Origin: Diphasiastrum complanatum
Lineage: Eukaryota > Streptophyta > Lycopodiopsida > Lycopodiales > Lycopodiaceae
Direction of reading: 5' to 3'
Assembly: GCA_029204225.1 (NCBI GenBank)
Contig: CM055095.1
Location: 20,637,348-20,701,347 of the forward strand
Length of the DNA: 64,000 nt
Under the pieces are notes generated by a model. It was not told the origin of the DNA, made no database searches, and saw nothing but the letters and a program-made list of their open reading frames with translations. This document shows, one piece after another, positions 45,384-57,400 of this stretch (positions are counted from its first letter, which is position 1; each line of letters begins with the position of its first letter). A program made the position numbers and the translations under genes.

Positions 45384-46245
45384 TGATAAATTTTACAGTT
45401 TTTAGGACAATAATGATTGTACTTTACAATCATAGAGAGTTATTGGTTGCTTAATCAATGAATCTATCAAGTTCTACACATTAGATCTTGATCTAGATTC
45501 ACTACACTTGGATTTAAGCAAGAGCAATGGATCAACACATCATTTTTTAGTGAGAGCGGCTTCACACGTGTCGAGTACTGTCCACTGTACGGCCTGCACC
45601 TGAAACAACAGGTACAATGATACTAGATAGCAATCATGCATAAAAATCACAAGACAAATGGCTAGAAATCTCACAAAAGTGTAGAGTGCAAAAGTCTCAT
45701 CAATCTTCTTAGCAAAATGATGATCCTTTTATGGATCAAGTACATCCATGAGTCTGGTACAGTCCAGCAGGCCTTCACACGTGTGAAGAGTGCCACATCA
45801 CTCAGATCTATCCATTTTATCCATCCTTGATCCTTATCCAATAGTTGACCTTCTAGAATATGACTAAAATCCAAAAAGCTAGTCTCCTAGAATATAGGAA
45901 TATTCCCTACAAAATAGGATCTAAGGAAAATGGTCAACTCTTATCTTCTAGTACTCTATACACACGTGTGAACATCCACTTGCCATGTGGGAGCATTTAC
46001 TCATGCACATGCAAGGAAAAGCTAATTTGTAGGTGACTAGTCAACTTGACTAAAAACTAGACATTTCATGTTCACACTAACTAGAATGATACAAAATCAA
46101 TTTGGATATATACAAACATGAAAAGTACATCCTTTCACACGTGGGAACAGGATCCACACGTGTGAAATCATATCATCAACATATTCTAATGTTTGATCAA
46201 TATTTACATGAACCAATGTCAAGTGAGAAGTGACAATTTTCAACA
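45384..46245 (-). repeat. 5' LTR of the full-length copia element
   Basis: 862 bp, nine differences from the 3' LTR. It carries five CACGTG palindromes that may act as G-box promoter elements (inference). It is followed by the right AAACC duplication. Confidence 0.95.
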
Positions 46246-46250
46246 AAACC
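46246..46250. repeat. Target-site duplication AAACC, right
   Basis: Perfect match to 39945-39949. Beyond it, CAATGTTTGATATTTTGG continues the interrupted pseudogene. Confidence 0.93.
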
Positions 46251-46599
46251 CAATGTTTGATATTTTGGAGGAACCCGAATTGCGCTTCAAACCTAAATTG
46301 GATGGTAAAGGTGTATGCTAAAAAGCATATCAGAATCTATAGGGAATCTCCCATGGAATGTTTTGGCAAGTAATTGTTGAGGCACGTTATTCCATTGTGT
46401 ACAAGTTTCATGGAAACACCGGCACATTCAAGCAACGTGGGACATTTTTCAAAAGGGCTGGCTGTGAAAGATTTCAGATCCTTAAGATCCAATCTGCTTG
46501 AATGATCTTTGGTTAGAAAGAGAAATACACTACCAATTTCACCAATGTAAAAAAATCAGCATCTGCACACAATTTGAGATGCAAACACCAATAGAACCT

Positions 46600-47112
46600 G
46601 ATGAAACTTGAATGAAATAAAAAAGTACTATTGTTGTCCGTACAAAACTAGCAAGCTACTGTATTTCACACTTGTGGATCAAAAAATAACAAATATAGAT
46701 CATTCTACACATAGAATTGCAAGCAATCACCAAGATAGTGCAGCAATGGATAGTAGAACCCAAGAGAACCATGTATAAGCATGAAATGAGATAGAGAAGA
46801 GATAAGATTGCTCTCTCCACGAGTTACATCCTTTTATAACAGGCCCAAACCCTATTTGGCCACTTGGCTTTCCCACCAAAATGCTAACCCTACTAATTTT
46901 GGATCTAGATTCAATGTACCCAACTATTCAAATTTGAATCTACTCAAACCCGCATTCTAACTTTCCCACACTTTTAAAAAGTGTTTATTCAAATGAAATT
47001 TAGACTAATGAACTTTGAAAAGTCAACCTCTAAGTCTAAAACAAGTTTTGGCCTCAATATGCCAAATATGGAAATATTGCAAAATGTGATGAAACTAGTT
47101 GATTCTTTCACA
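46600..47112 (-). repeat. Probable solo LTR (minus orientation) inside the DUF7869-like pseudogene
   Basis: The sequence is related to the LTR at 49.9-50.37 kb: shared AATTTGAATCTACT, TTCAAATG, TTTAGACTAAT, AACTTTGA and GTCAA order. On the minus strand a TATA (TTATAAAAGG, about 46831-46840) is followed by CT-rich DNA. The right edge near 47112 matches the other LTR's end (TTTCACA); the left edge is approximate. The flanking DUF7869-like text is split by it. Confidence 0.6.
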
Positions 47113-48722
47113 TTGGCCATAATGCGTGGGATTTTGGAAAAGCACACATTGTCTAAACCACATCTACAACATCATGTGTATTCCTTAAGTTTCAACATCC
47201 ACACTCTACAAGATGTAGAAACAAGAGTTTGGACATGTCCAGATTCCAACAAGACAAAGAATGTCCAAATGCAAAACATGTGATGACCTTTAAAATACAA
47301 TAGAGACAACTCCTCTGACGCTAGGATGCGTGATCGCTATATTGCATTGAGAGGCTGTCATCTACATCATGTTTTCAATTCTAGAAAATTGTATGCGTAT
47401 TGGAAAGAAGAGTCAAGATCCCATCATGAGCAGTCTTTGTGTCTTATCATTGATGGAATGGATCAAAATACAACAACATTACCCCGTTTCAATAAGACTC
47501 CTGCTAGATTAGATGGCAATCGATTTTTGAAAACACATGTTTGTGGGGTATTGGTTCATGGATTTAAGTTGCTCTGTGATGTTTGGATTGATACCTTGCA
47601 TGCTCATGAATCATAGAAATCAAGTTGTCTCATCAATAATTCGAGCAATAAGAAAGGTACAAGCATCACGTGGTAACTTACCTCCAATCTTACATATTCA
47701 AGCTGACAATTGTTGGAGGGAGAACAAGAACAAATTTATATTTGGTCTTTGTTGTATGTTAGTGGCACATAACATCTTCCACTGAGGTAGAAATGGGATT
47801 TCTTTTGATTGGCCATACACATGAAGACATAGATCAGGTTTTCAGTGTCATATCTAGGGCTTTGAAGTCCAAATGAGTTCATACAATGCCAGATATGCTA
47901 GCAAGAATTGGTGAAAAGATAGGTGTTGGTCGTATCGAAAGCACTGAAGTAGAAATACTGGAACGATTGGTAGACTGGAAACAATTTATAGATCCTTGTC
48001 AAGGAAATGACGACTTAGAAGGACACACCAATCCTCACTATTTTTGTTTTCAAATGATGAATGGTGAGCCAACCATGCAATGGAAATACTATTTTAATGA
48101 TGGAGACAACGCATGGAGTGAACCTTTCAAACTGTTGCATTGTGTACCTTCAAAAGATGAAGCCATCTTTTTAGCATCCACGAAGAATCTGTATCTAGAT
48201 GAAATGAATGGAATAATGTCCTTTATTGATTATTTGTGGTTCATGAGCCAGAAGTTTACAGAATACAAGGATCGCAATGATGCATGTGTGGTTGAAACCA
48301 CAAAACTTGTCAAATATCTTTCCAAACAAAAGATGTTGTCAAGATCAATGTATAGCCAAGAGCCTTTTGCACAATCCTTGCCGATCACTTTCAATTCATC
48401 TATATCAACTTCGATCAATGAGGTCGAAATGGATGTAGAGTTATTACCCCAGAGGTTTTGTGGGCAAAAAGCTGGCGCACCTCTGGTTGAATTCATCCCA
48501 CGTAGAGAAGTTGTGTTGGACAAGTTTGTTGCAATGCAACCTCCAAATGAAGATGTTGTGGAGGGTTCCATACCTATTTGGGTGGCAAAAGTTGTTGAAG
48601 TGAAGAAAAACTCAGAAGGCTTGGCCACAAAGTTTAAAGCATTATGTTATGAACCAAATCTAATGAACGGTGTAGAAACCAGAGACAAGTTGACAACTTG
48701 GAGCTGTAGAAAATTTTTTTAG

Positions 48723-49890
48723 AGAAAGAATGGATTCCGAACAACGACAGATCACAATATATGAATGTAGATATTGTTGTTCATGCACGGAAATCAAAGG
48801 CGAAAAAAAAAATTAAAGCACATAGCTATACTATGGAAAAATCAATATCTATTCCGAAAATATCAGTGGCATACATCAAAAAATACTTCTCCAAATTATC
48901 TTATGAATGTGTAGCTAATATTGATGAGTAGAATTCATGATTGTAGGTGTAGAGTCCTGGTTACAATCTTTGTGGCCATAGTTATAGGACTTGTAATGTA
49001 TTAGTGAGTGTTGGCAGATTTCGAATCTGCAACAAGTCCAAATTTGGCTTCAAAAGTCAAGTTAATATAATTCCTTTTGTAAATTCAGCTGTAAATCCAT
49101 CTTGGCAATTCTGTAGAAAGCCGACTTTTTTGTATGCTAGGGTGTGGGCATGTCACCCTATTTGTATTGTAAGACCATGAGGAATCATGATGTAGAAAGT
49201 TTAACGGCGTTTAAAAATTCTAAAGGTTGAAAATAGTTTCTAATTCTCAACCTTTAGAATATTAAAATAGTTTACTAGTCTTAAAGGTTAAACTTCTACA
49301 ATGTCTAGAATTGCACCAAAGTTGTGCATTTGTGTAATAGTCTCTTGACTAATGTAGGGGTTGGCCGAAGACCATTAATCATAAATATGAACCACTTTTT
49401 GTGGCAAATGACACATTGTGATTAAATTTCTATGAGAGTTTCTTATAATACAGCTTGAAAGTAGTATATCATTCAGTGATGTTTATGTTTCGTTTAAATA
49501 TCAATGTTTAAAATTTTAAACATATGAAAAGTTGTCTATGTTATTTAGATCGACACTAATTTTAGACATGATTATATCTGATTTCCCAAAAACATCCACC
49601 TTAACCCCCTTAATCTAACAAAATAATGCTAACTTCATCGGCATTATAAGTCCAATGTATATGATACTCAAGAACCAAATTTATTTTGAATTTACAATTA
49701 TATTAGGTGCTCATAGCTATCGAAAAAAATCATCAATAAATTTTAGAAACTAAATTGTGACTCGATCATCAAATTTGTCTTGTTTGGCCTGTAGTTGTAT
49801 TGAAATGAGATTCGAACTTGAGAAAAATCCACTTCAACAATTAGTAATTTTTCAGTGTTTTTCTTATCTAGCTCTTTTGGTACCATATGT
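48723..49890. other. AT-rich DNA after the DUF7869-like pseudogene
   Basis: No gene. It may include the 3' end of the parent element (48723-49150). A short inverted phrase occurs near 49208-49295 (TTCTAAAGGTTGAAAATAG with TTCTCAACCTTTAGAAT). No terminal inverted repeats were identified. Confidence 0.4.
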
Positions 49891-50368
<478 letters not shown>

Positions 50369-50399
50369 CTCCCTCTTCAACTAGCTTTAGCATAGACTC

Positions 50400-51240
50400 T
50401 GAGAACACTCCAAGTGAAGTCCTATGCTTCATAAACAAGTCTTTTCCCAATGCTCTAGTGAATATATCAGCTACACATTCCCTTGATGACAGATGTTAAA
50501 GCTCCACCTCCTTTGCCATGACTTGCTCCCTCACAAAATGATATGCCACCTCAATATGCTTGCTCCTAGCATGAAAGATAGGATTGTTTGCCAACTTTTG
50601 GGCTAATTGGTTATCACAAAAGATAATTGGAATATCTGAAAAATCTAGCAAGTGAAAATCACTTACCATCATCTTGATCCATATCATCTCTTTTGCATAA
50701 TGAGTAAGTGCCTTATACTCAGCCTCACTAGATGACAATGAGATACTGGCTTGTTTCTTTGACATCCATAATATAGCTCCATCATCTATGAAAATACAAT
50801 GTGCACTTATGGATTTCCTATCCATTTGATCTCCAGCAAAGTCTGAATCTGAAAATCCAAAAAAGTTAGGTGATGATCCCTCATACAATATGCCAAAATC
50901 TCGAGTTTCCATTATGTACCTCAAAACTCTTTTCCCTAGCTTCCAAATCTCTTCACTAGGATATTGCATAAATTGGCTTAATCTACCAACACAATAGCTT
51001 AGATCTGGTCTTGTGATGGTTAGGTATATGAGTGACCAACTAGCTTTCTATGCTCACCATCTTTGCCATGGGTGTAAAGGTTTCATTAGAGTCAATACCA
51101 TGTTCTTGAGCATATCCTTTTGCCACCAATTACCTTGCATTATGCTTCTTGATAGATCCACCTTGGTTTAGCTTTTTTGTCCTTAGGTAACTTCACCAAT
51201 CTCCATGTTCCATTCTTCATAAGAGCTTGAGATGTAGATG
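50400..51240 (-). pseudogene. Copia RNase H and RT fragments
   Basis: RNase H is at 50969-50496: LGKRVLRYIMETRDFGILYE, GFSDSDFAGDQMDRKSISAH, SLSSSEAEYKAL, IFCDNQLAQKLANNPIFHAR. Upstream (51240-51040) scraps of RT occur in minus frames (LVAKGYAQEHGIDSNETF, followed by PMAKM), so the RT middle with YVDD is deleted. It is close to the 38 kb fragment's family. Confidence 0.82.
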
Positions 51241-51900
51241 CTAACACATTTCACTTTGTAACAACAACATTTAACTTGTACAAACCACAAGTTTTATCCC
51301 TAAAGCCATCAACAATCACCTTGAAACCCCATTTCACATCCTTGATCTGGCATTTCTTGTCGTTGAACTCCACCTTCAACTTATGATATGTCATTGTACC
51401 AATAGATAAAAGACTCTTCTGAAGGCCAGGAACATACAACACATTTTCAATTACCTTCACATGTCCATCAGGAAATTGAATAGGCACTGCACCAACTCCA
51501 TGAATTTGGCACTCGTTGTCGTTCGCCTGCGCAACTCTGTCTCCTTCATTAGTAAGCTCTAGGTTTTTAAACCATGATTTGTTGCCAGTCATGTGTCTCG
51601 TTGCTCCTGAGTCCACATACCAATGTGTATGATCAATGGAATGTTGCAATGCTAATGTTGTCGCAAATGTCGTGTCTTGATCTTCATTATCGCTATCATT
51701 CTCTTCTTTGACAAAATTGGTCAACTGCTTCACTTTTCCCCTCTTAATATCTGTCTTCTTTTTGCAACAATCTCTTGCCCAGGCTTTTGGCAATAGAAAC
51801 AATTGTCTTTCTTCTTCTTGCCTGATGTGGATCCTTGATTGTCATCCTCCACCTTGAAGTAAAACTTTTCTTCAAATGAATTTGACCTTCAGGGTCCCTT
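51241..51900 (-). pseudogene. Copia Gag C-terminus, protease and pre-integrase fragment
   Basis: The ORF 51802-51251 has HWYVDSGATRHMTGNKSWF, with the protease DSG, then VIENVLYVPGLQKSLLSIG and CGLYKLNVV. Upstream at 51900-51780 a Lys-rich, damaged end of Gag (KKKDNCFYCQKPGQEIV-like) is visible. It stops before the LWHKRLGH motif; the matching integrase part appears on the opposite strand at 52.2 kb. Confidence 0.8.
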
Positions 51901-52020
51901 TCAGCTTGAAAATTTTTTATGAAGTTGAAGGCCGTTCTGTCCTTCGGACCCCTTCACATGAAATGTGAGATTTGAATTTTGACAATTCAATGGATATTTT
52001 CAAATACACGGTTCTAGCTC
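51885..52020. repeat. Dispersed repeat shared with 29568-29690
   Basis: GGGTCCCTTTCAGCTTG followed by GAAAATTTTTTATGAAGTTG parallels the block at 29.57 kb. It lies between copia pieces of opposite orientation and may mark the rearrangement junction. Confidence 0.5.
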
Positions 52021-52209
52021 ATTCCCTGGGAAATCAGTCACAGTCGTTAACAAGATCCGATGATCTGCAAGCGATGTGGGCACTGTAACATTCTCTCCTT
52101 GCTGCTAGACCCTTCCATACACGAACTGTTCCTCTCCTCTGGGCGCCTATTTGTCGTGACCCAAAATTTCACCTATCTCTCCCTCTGCGGGTCGTGGCTG
52201 TCTATGGCC

Positions 52210-53640
52210 TCTTCAAGGTAAGTTGTTTCAAACTTGATGCTTGTGTTGTTGCTAACCAAGTTGGATGTATGGCAAAAGAAGACATGTCAAATCAAGAGAT
52301 TGGGGCATCTCAACTTCAAGTCATTGGAGGTGATGGCAAAAAGGCAAGTGGTTCTTGGTCTTCCCAAATCTTTGTCAAACAATAGTCGTGATTGTGAGCA
52401 ATGTGCACTTTCTAAGTCACATAGGTTACCTTACCAGAGATCTACATCAAGATCAAGTAAGCCTTTCCATCTTCTGCATTCGGATATTCATGGTTTATCT
52501 ACAATTGGCATCAATGTTATATTCATTGATGATTTTAGTAGATTTTGTTGGGTCTATCTACTAAAAAGCAAAGATGAGGTGTTTGATGTCTTTGTCAAGT
52601 TCGAGATTGCAAGAGAGGTTCAATTTTTCACAAAGATCAAGTGCTTGAGGAGTGACAATGGTGGAGAGTATATATCTACCAAGTTCAAGGCCTTTTGTGA
52701 AGAGCATGGAATCAAGAGGGAGTACACAAGCCCAAGGACACCACAACAAAATGGAGTGGCCGAGAGGGAGAATAAAAATTTATGTAAAGGAGCCAAAGCC
52801 ATGAGGTTAGGTGCTAACCTTCCTAAACCCTTTTGAGATTAAGCTTTGTTGTGTGCTAATTTGGCCAAGTGTGGTATTGGATGGAAAAACTCCTTTTGAA
52901 TTATTTGATAGGAGGCCGAGTGTCAAGTTTTTCAAAACTTTGGTTGTATTTGCTATATCAACATCACTCTTGATGATAGAACCAAGGAGGATCCATTTTT
53001 AAAGAAAGGGGTGTTTGTTGGCTATAGTGAGGTAAGCAAGGCTTACAAGATCTACATTCCTTCAACCAATAAAGTGGTCATTGGAAGAGATGTCATTTTT
53101 TATGAAGGAAACTTTCCAAAAGTTTCTTCAAGTGGTCGTGTGAACATTGGATCTAACATTCTTGATGTTGATGATGTGATTGATGGTACTTTGGATGTTG
53201 ATGGTGAAGGGCCTTCTTCAAGTCAAAAGCAAGGAGGACATCAATAGAAAGACAACAACCTTTGAGACTCACATATGATGAGAAGGGTAGGCAAGTGGAA
53301 TTGACTCATTTTGCTTTTCTCACATATTTTGATGAATCTTCTTGTGTAGATGATGCTATGCAAGTGGATGGATGTTTTCATGGTTTTCCAGCAACTAATG
53401 GATCTGGTTGGAAAAGAAGTCTTAGCCAATGGCTTAGATAATCAAGTGAAAGATCAAGAGGTTGATCTCAAAGGGCTTCAACGACACAAAAGGGAAAGTG
53501 AGAATTTGAAACTAGTAAAGAGCATCAAAGGAGAATTGGCAAAGATGTTTTGGATCTGTTTTTGCAGGTGTTTGAAGACTCAAGTAAGTTCAAAGGAGCT
53601 ACAAGGAAGTGTTGTTCAAGTTTAGTTTACTTGTTCTATC
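52210..53640 (+). pseudogene. Copia integrase and linker fragment, opposite strand to its RT
   Basis: The pre-integrase is damaged (LGHLNFKSLEVMAKRQVVLG). The integrase keeps HSDIHGLS, LRSDNGGEYISTKF and NGVAERENKNL (D, D, E). A frame change near 52835 is followed by VVLDGKTPFELFDRRPSVKF and FVGYSEVSKAYKIYIPSTNK, then the linker GEGPSSSQKQGG and decayed RT start text to about 53640. It is very similar to 37182-37400. Together with 50.4-51.9 kb it would make most of one element, but on opposite strands. Confidence 0.85.
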
Positions 53641-54442
53641 TCATATTTGAGCAATTTCATGTGATTGTCAAGATATGGGTAAAACTAGCTACATTGGTTT
53701 GCATCATTTTGATGTTAAAGTAGCGATTAATCTTGAATTGGAGCTAAAAAATGAATTGGAAAATGGGATAGAACCCTCGAGTATAAAAACAAAGGCTTTT
53801 GGATGAAAGCATTCTCTTTGGGTAGTGAAAGCTTTTGTCGTTGGGGCATGACCTTATCTTATGAGTAAACCACCCAAAAGGAAGGCATGAAATGCACAAA
53901 TGCCATTCATTTAATATAAAAAACTTAAGCTTTTTCTTTCAAGACATCTTCATATCATATCACACATTCAAGTCATATTTTTTCTTGGATGCAACCATAT
54001 TTGCATAAGGCTAGGAGACTTTAAGGCCATTAAAGTCGGTAAAGCCTCACACCAAGGAAAAGGATACCAAAATACTCCCTCTCCACATGCACATTTTGGC
54101 ACATCATGATCTTGTCCTTGATGTTCTAGAGGCCCTTGCCAACTGTTCATGAACTCCTAGCCACATGCCCTTGGGACCGTCCTTGAACAAATTAGGGGTT
54201 TTGGTGACGGTGACTCCTTAAAACTTTTCTATTACTGAGCTAATAAACCATTGTTCATGTTGCCAAAACTACCTACACAATTGTGCACAGAGTGCGTTTA
54301 GGCTGGTAGGTGATCGATCTCTCTCGTTTTCGCTGTGAAATATATTACATTTTACGTACTCTCGGTCGTTCTCACTTTTGAATGTATTGCACTTTATATA
54401 GCAAGACTCAGTATAGATTTTGACATGATCCATAAGATAGTA
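53641..54442. other. 3' flank of the receptor-kinase gene
   Basis: No gene supported. On the minus strand this is downstream of the kinase stop and could hold its 3' UTR. A minus ORF at 54150-53968 has no recognisable features. Confidence 0.4.
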
Positions 54443-57400
54443 TCAAACTTCTGAAAAAATGGCAGCTGCTCTCTCGTCTTCCTCCTGCTGCTGCTGCTGC
54501 GGTTGTGGTACGCAGTCAACAGACGAAATTGTCCATTTGGTGCTGCCTGTGCGCTGCATCAGCCGGATTAAAGATTGCACGATCTCTGACATTGAGGGTC
54601 GAGAGTCGGGCTCAATCTACAAAACAGAGCTTCAGCCTTATGCTCATCAAAGAGACCTAGCAATCGCAATTTGGAATGAAAGAAAATGACTCAGCAGCAG
54701 ACGTCAGATACCTGAACGCAAGAGGAAACAATTTCAGCACACCGCCAAAGTGCTTTTGCTGGATACATGCCATTGAGACTGGGATCCACCATATTAGCTA
54801 AAGCATCCAGGTCATGAAGTTGAGGAGTTGCCCACCTTACCAATGACTGCTCTGACCTTGGCCTAGAGCTACATCCATATAATCACGAATTGTAAGGTAG
54901 TCAGAGCCTTTAAAAGTAGGTACATATCCTGAATTGTGTGATGGGCACATTAATTTCGTCTTACAGAAAATCCTAGGTTATTTGTCTTGCCATTAGCGAC
55001 TAACGATATTGGAAAACTCTAGCTTCAACAAGTACCTGTCTAAAGCTTTGCGCCCAGTTATCAGTTCCAACATTAGGACGCCGAAGCTGAAAACATCACT
55101 CTTCGCCATGTACATTCCGTAAAGAACATATTCGGGAGCACTATACCCAAATGAATTGAGCACATCAAATGAAACCTGAATCCATAGCATCGATATTATC
55201 TCAGAATGTGCAAGCAAATCTAGGAGTACTACAAAGCCTTATAATTTGTAGTTTAGGTGTACATGTATAAGAGATCCCTTTTGTCACCTGACTCTCTGTA
55301 TGGAGAGGCATGAGAACTTCAAGGCCACAGTCAGACAAATGTGGATTCAGTTGATCATCGAGCAAAATATTTGTAGACTTAAAGCTTCTGTGTATGACCG
55401 GAGGAATGCAGACTTCGTGCAAATACCTGAAATTTTCAAATCAGAATCTACAAATTTGTTCATCTCTACACACTCACAAGAAAACTAATGCAGGGGCTTT
55501 TGAAACACACCAATCTCTTGCTTTGCAAGCTCAGAAATCTACCAAATTGACAAGGTTGTAACAAAACAAGAACTGTACATGTTTGACAGAAGAAACTTAT
55601 CAGATACATACCTCCGCCAACATTCTCAAAATCTTAAATATCTTAGTTAAAGTCGTATTCCGAATTATGTTTCATCAAATCACATAACATCCATGCACTT
55701 TTCTGGGTAAACGGTGCCGGGACCCGTTCTCTTCAGGAGCTAATTTTGGATTTATTGCAACCCATTCATTCCGTGGAAAGTGACATCAATCGCATGGGTG
55801 AACAGGTCACACGCACAGACTCTATAGTAAAGATCAGATCGTGTTTGTAAAGTTTTTCAGAATGAGACCCTGATGAGACACAAGGATGAGACACTCAAGA
55901 TAGCTACCACAAAAAGTGCCTTTCGATGAAGGAGGTTTAGACATAACAAACTCTTGCATGGAGATATAGTCTCTTAAAACAGTTGAGGCTACCTTCAATT
56001 AAGGGACCTCCCAACATAAGGAAGGTAAATATTTATGATTATGTTACTTTTACATTTTTGGTGTATTGAAAGTTCAAAGGCAAGGGCCAATAAATCCCAA
56101 GCAAATCATAACATATTTCATCGTCCTTGCATCTCTGTCAAAGGAGTTTGATGCAGCCACACTTAATTCATGAATATTACACCTTGGAATATAAGAGGGC
56201 AAAAGCCTTGCCAATACAAAGAAGGTTTAGAGTAGCCAAAACAAAAAGAGACTTTTCTTCTTTCAATGTGACTACAAGACTCCAAAAAATAGAAGTCAAA
56301 ATTTTTTTACACCACAACTTCATTAGAAGGTACTTTTATTATGTCTCCTCTTCCCAAGGCACTAGGGCTTATCTTTGATGATTAAGAAATGGTGGACTCT
56401 AACTAAAGCAAAATAATTGAGATTTTTCTTAACTCCACATTTAAGCCCCCTATTCCAATAGTGATAGGACTTAATTTTAGAGAAACCTCCTAGAACCTTG
56501 TGATGACTACTTCATCTTTATAAAAGATTTCAACACGTAACTAGTAGACATTGATAGGAATGTATCTAACTTTGAGAGGACGAAATGTTGGAGAAACCTC
56601 CTACAACCTTGTGATGGCGATTTCATATTTATAGAATATTACAACTTGTATTTAAGTGATATGGATGACTTGGGAAGTATAGTAACTGCCAAGTATGAAC
56701 CTTGGTTCATTTTTCCCTCTAAGCACAACCTTGTAGATGCTACACATTATACAAAAGATTTGCAAGATCATACATGGACCAACAAAAGGTTTGGACCAAT
56801 AGAACTATCAAGATAGACAAGATATACTATTCTGATGGGAATGTATGAATCATCCCCAGAAGGGTTGGCAATCACAACTTGAACTCTCTTTTACTACCAC
56901 AACCTTGTAGTCCTAAAATTATTCAAGCAAATTTTGGCCAGACAAAGCATAACAAATGTGTGAAGGTATGACATAAAGTACCTCATTCGCATGATCTCCT
57001 CTACCATATGTAAGTTTTAATTGATGTTATTCTTTTCCAAAAAATATTGACATAAATGTAGCTCACTTACTCATCCATCCAAACATGTAACCACTACTCC
57101 AATTTGCATGTCTTTAATGGTTTGAAGAGTCAAATGACCTCACTTTTGATGCCACAAAATTGTCACATCTTCTTGCTTTGCTAAAATGGAGAGCTCATAT
57201 TCAATAACGAGGACTCCATCAGGTATAGATCACCCACTAATGGAAAGTTATGGTATGTGGACTAACATCTCTTCTTAATACACACTTGTCTCTTATGAAC
57301 TCAAAGCCTATTTCAGTTGATTGGACTTCATAATAGAAAGCAAGTTTTTTTTGTTAGTCTTAGCACATGAAGCATGACTTGAAATGCGGGCCATGCATTC

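Larger units (their letters stand above)
39950..46245 (-). mobile_element. Full-length Ty1/copia retrotransposon with target-site duplication
   Basis: It is 6296 bp long with two 862 bp LTRs (nine differences, about 1%), a tRNA-iMet primer site, a polypurine tract, the complete Gag-PR-IN-RT-RH order and a perfect AAACC duplication. It is transcribed on the minus strand. Gag to integrase is open for 699 codons; frame changes near 42715, 42155 and 41920 break the linker and RT. These are few for a plant element, consistent with recent insertion or with sequence error at homopolymers. It sits inside the DUF7869-like pseudogene. Confidence 0.95.
39677..48722 (+). pseudogene. DUF7869-like gene (possible transposase relative), interrupted by copia insertion
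   Basis: The pieces are 39677-39949, 46246-~46560 and ~47200-48722. The first piece has CSKLCIQQITYKECEDLRLG and WRKRRADKHNQLL, like the N-terminal part of these proteins. After the insert, HVQIPTRQRMSKCKTCDDL (about 47233), LIIDGMDQNTTTLPRF (47437), ILHIQADNCWRENKNKF (47690), FLLIGHTHEDIDQVFSVIS (about 47800) and a 278-codon C-terminal ORF (47886-48722) follow. IIDGMDQ, D-N-C-x-x-E-N-K-N and GHTHEDID are the hallmarks I recall for DUF7869; the acidic residues suggest a DDE/D-type fold, but that is inference. Stops and frameshifts (for example 47290, 47616 and 47785) plus the insertions make this copy dead. Confidence 0.75.

Noticed and set aside
40237-45874. Identical 67-codon ORFs at 40237-40440 and 45671-45874
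   Set aside because: They lie inside the two LTR copies on the minus strand and are duplicated only because the LTRs are.
54459-54689. Plus-strand Cys-rich ORF ([17 protein letters not shown])
   Set aside because: Antisense shadow of the kinase's last exon; the Cys run is the complement of its Gln codons.
55300-55488. Plus-strand 62-codon ORF
   Set aside because: Antisense shadow of a kinase exon with correct splice sites on the other strand.
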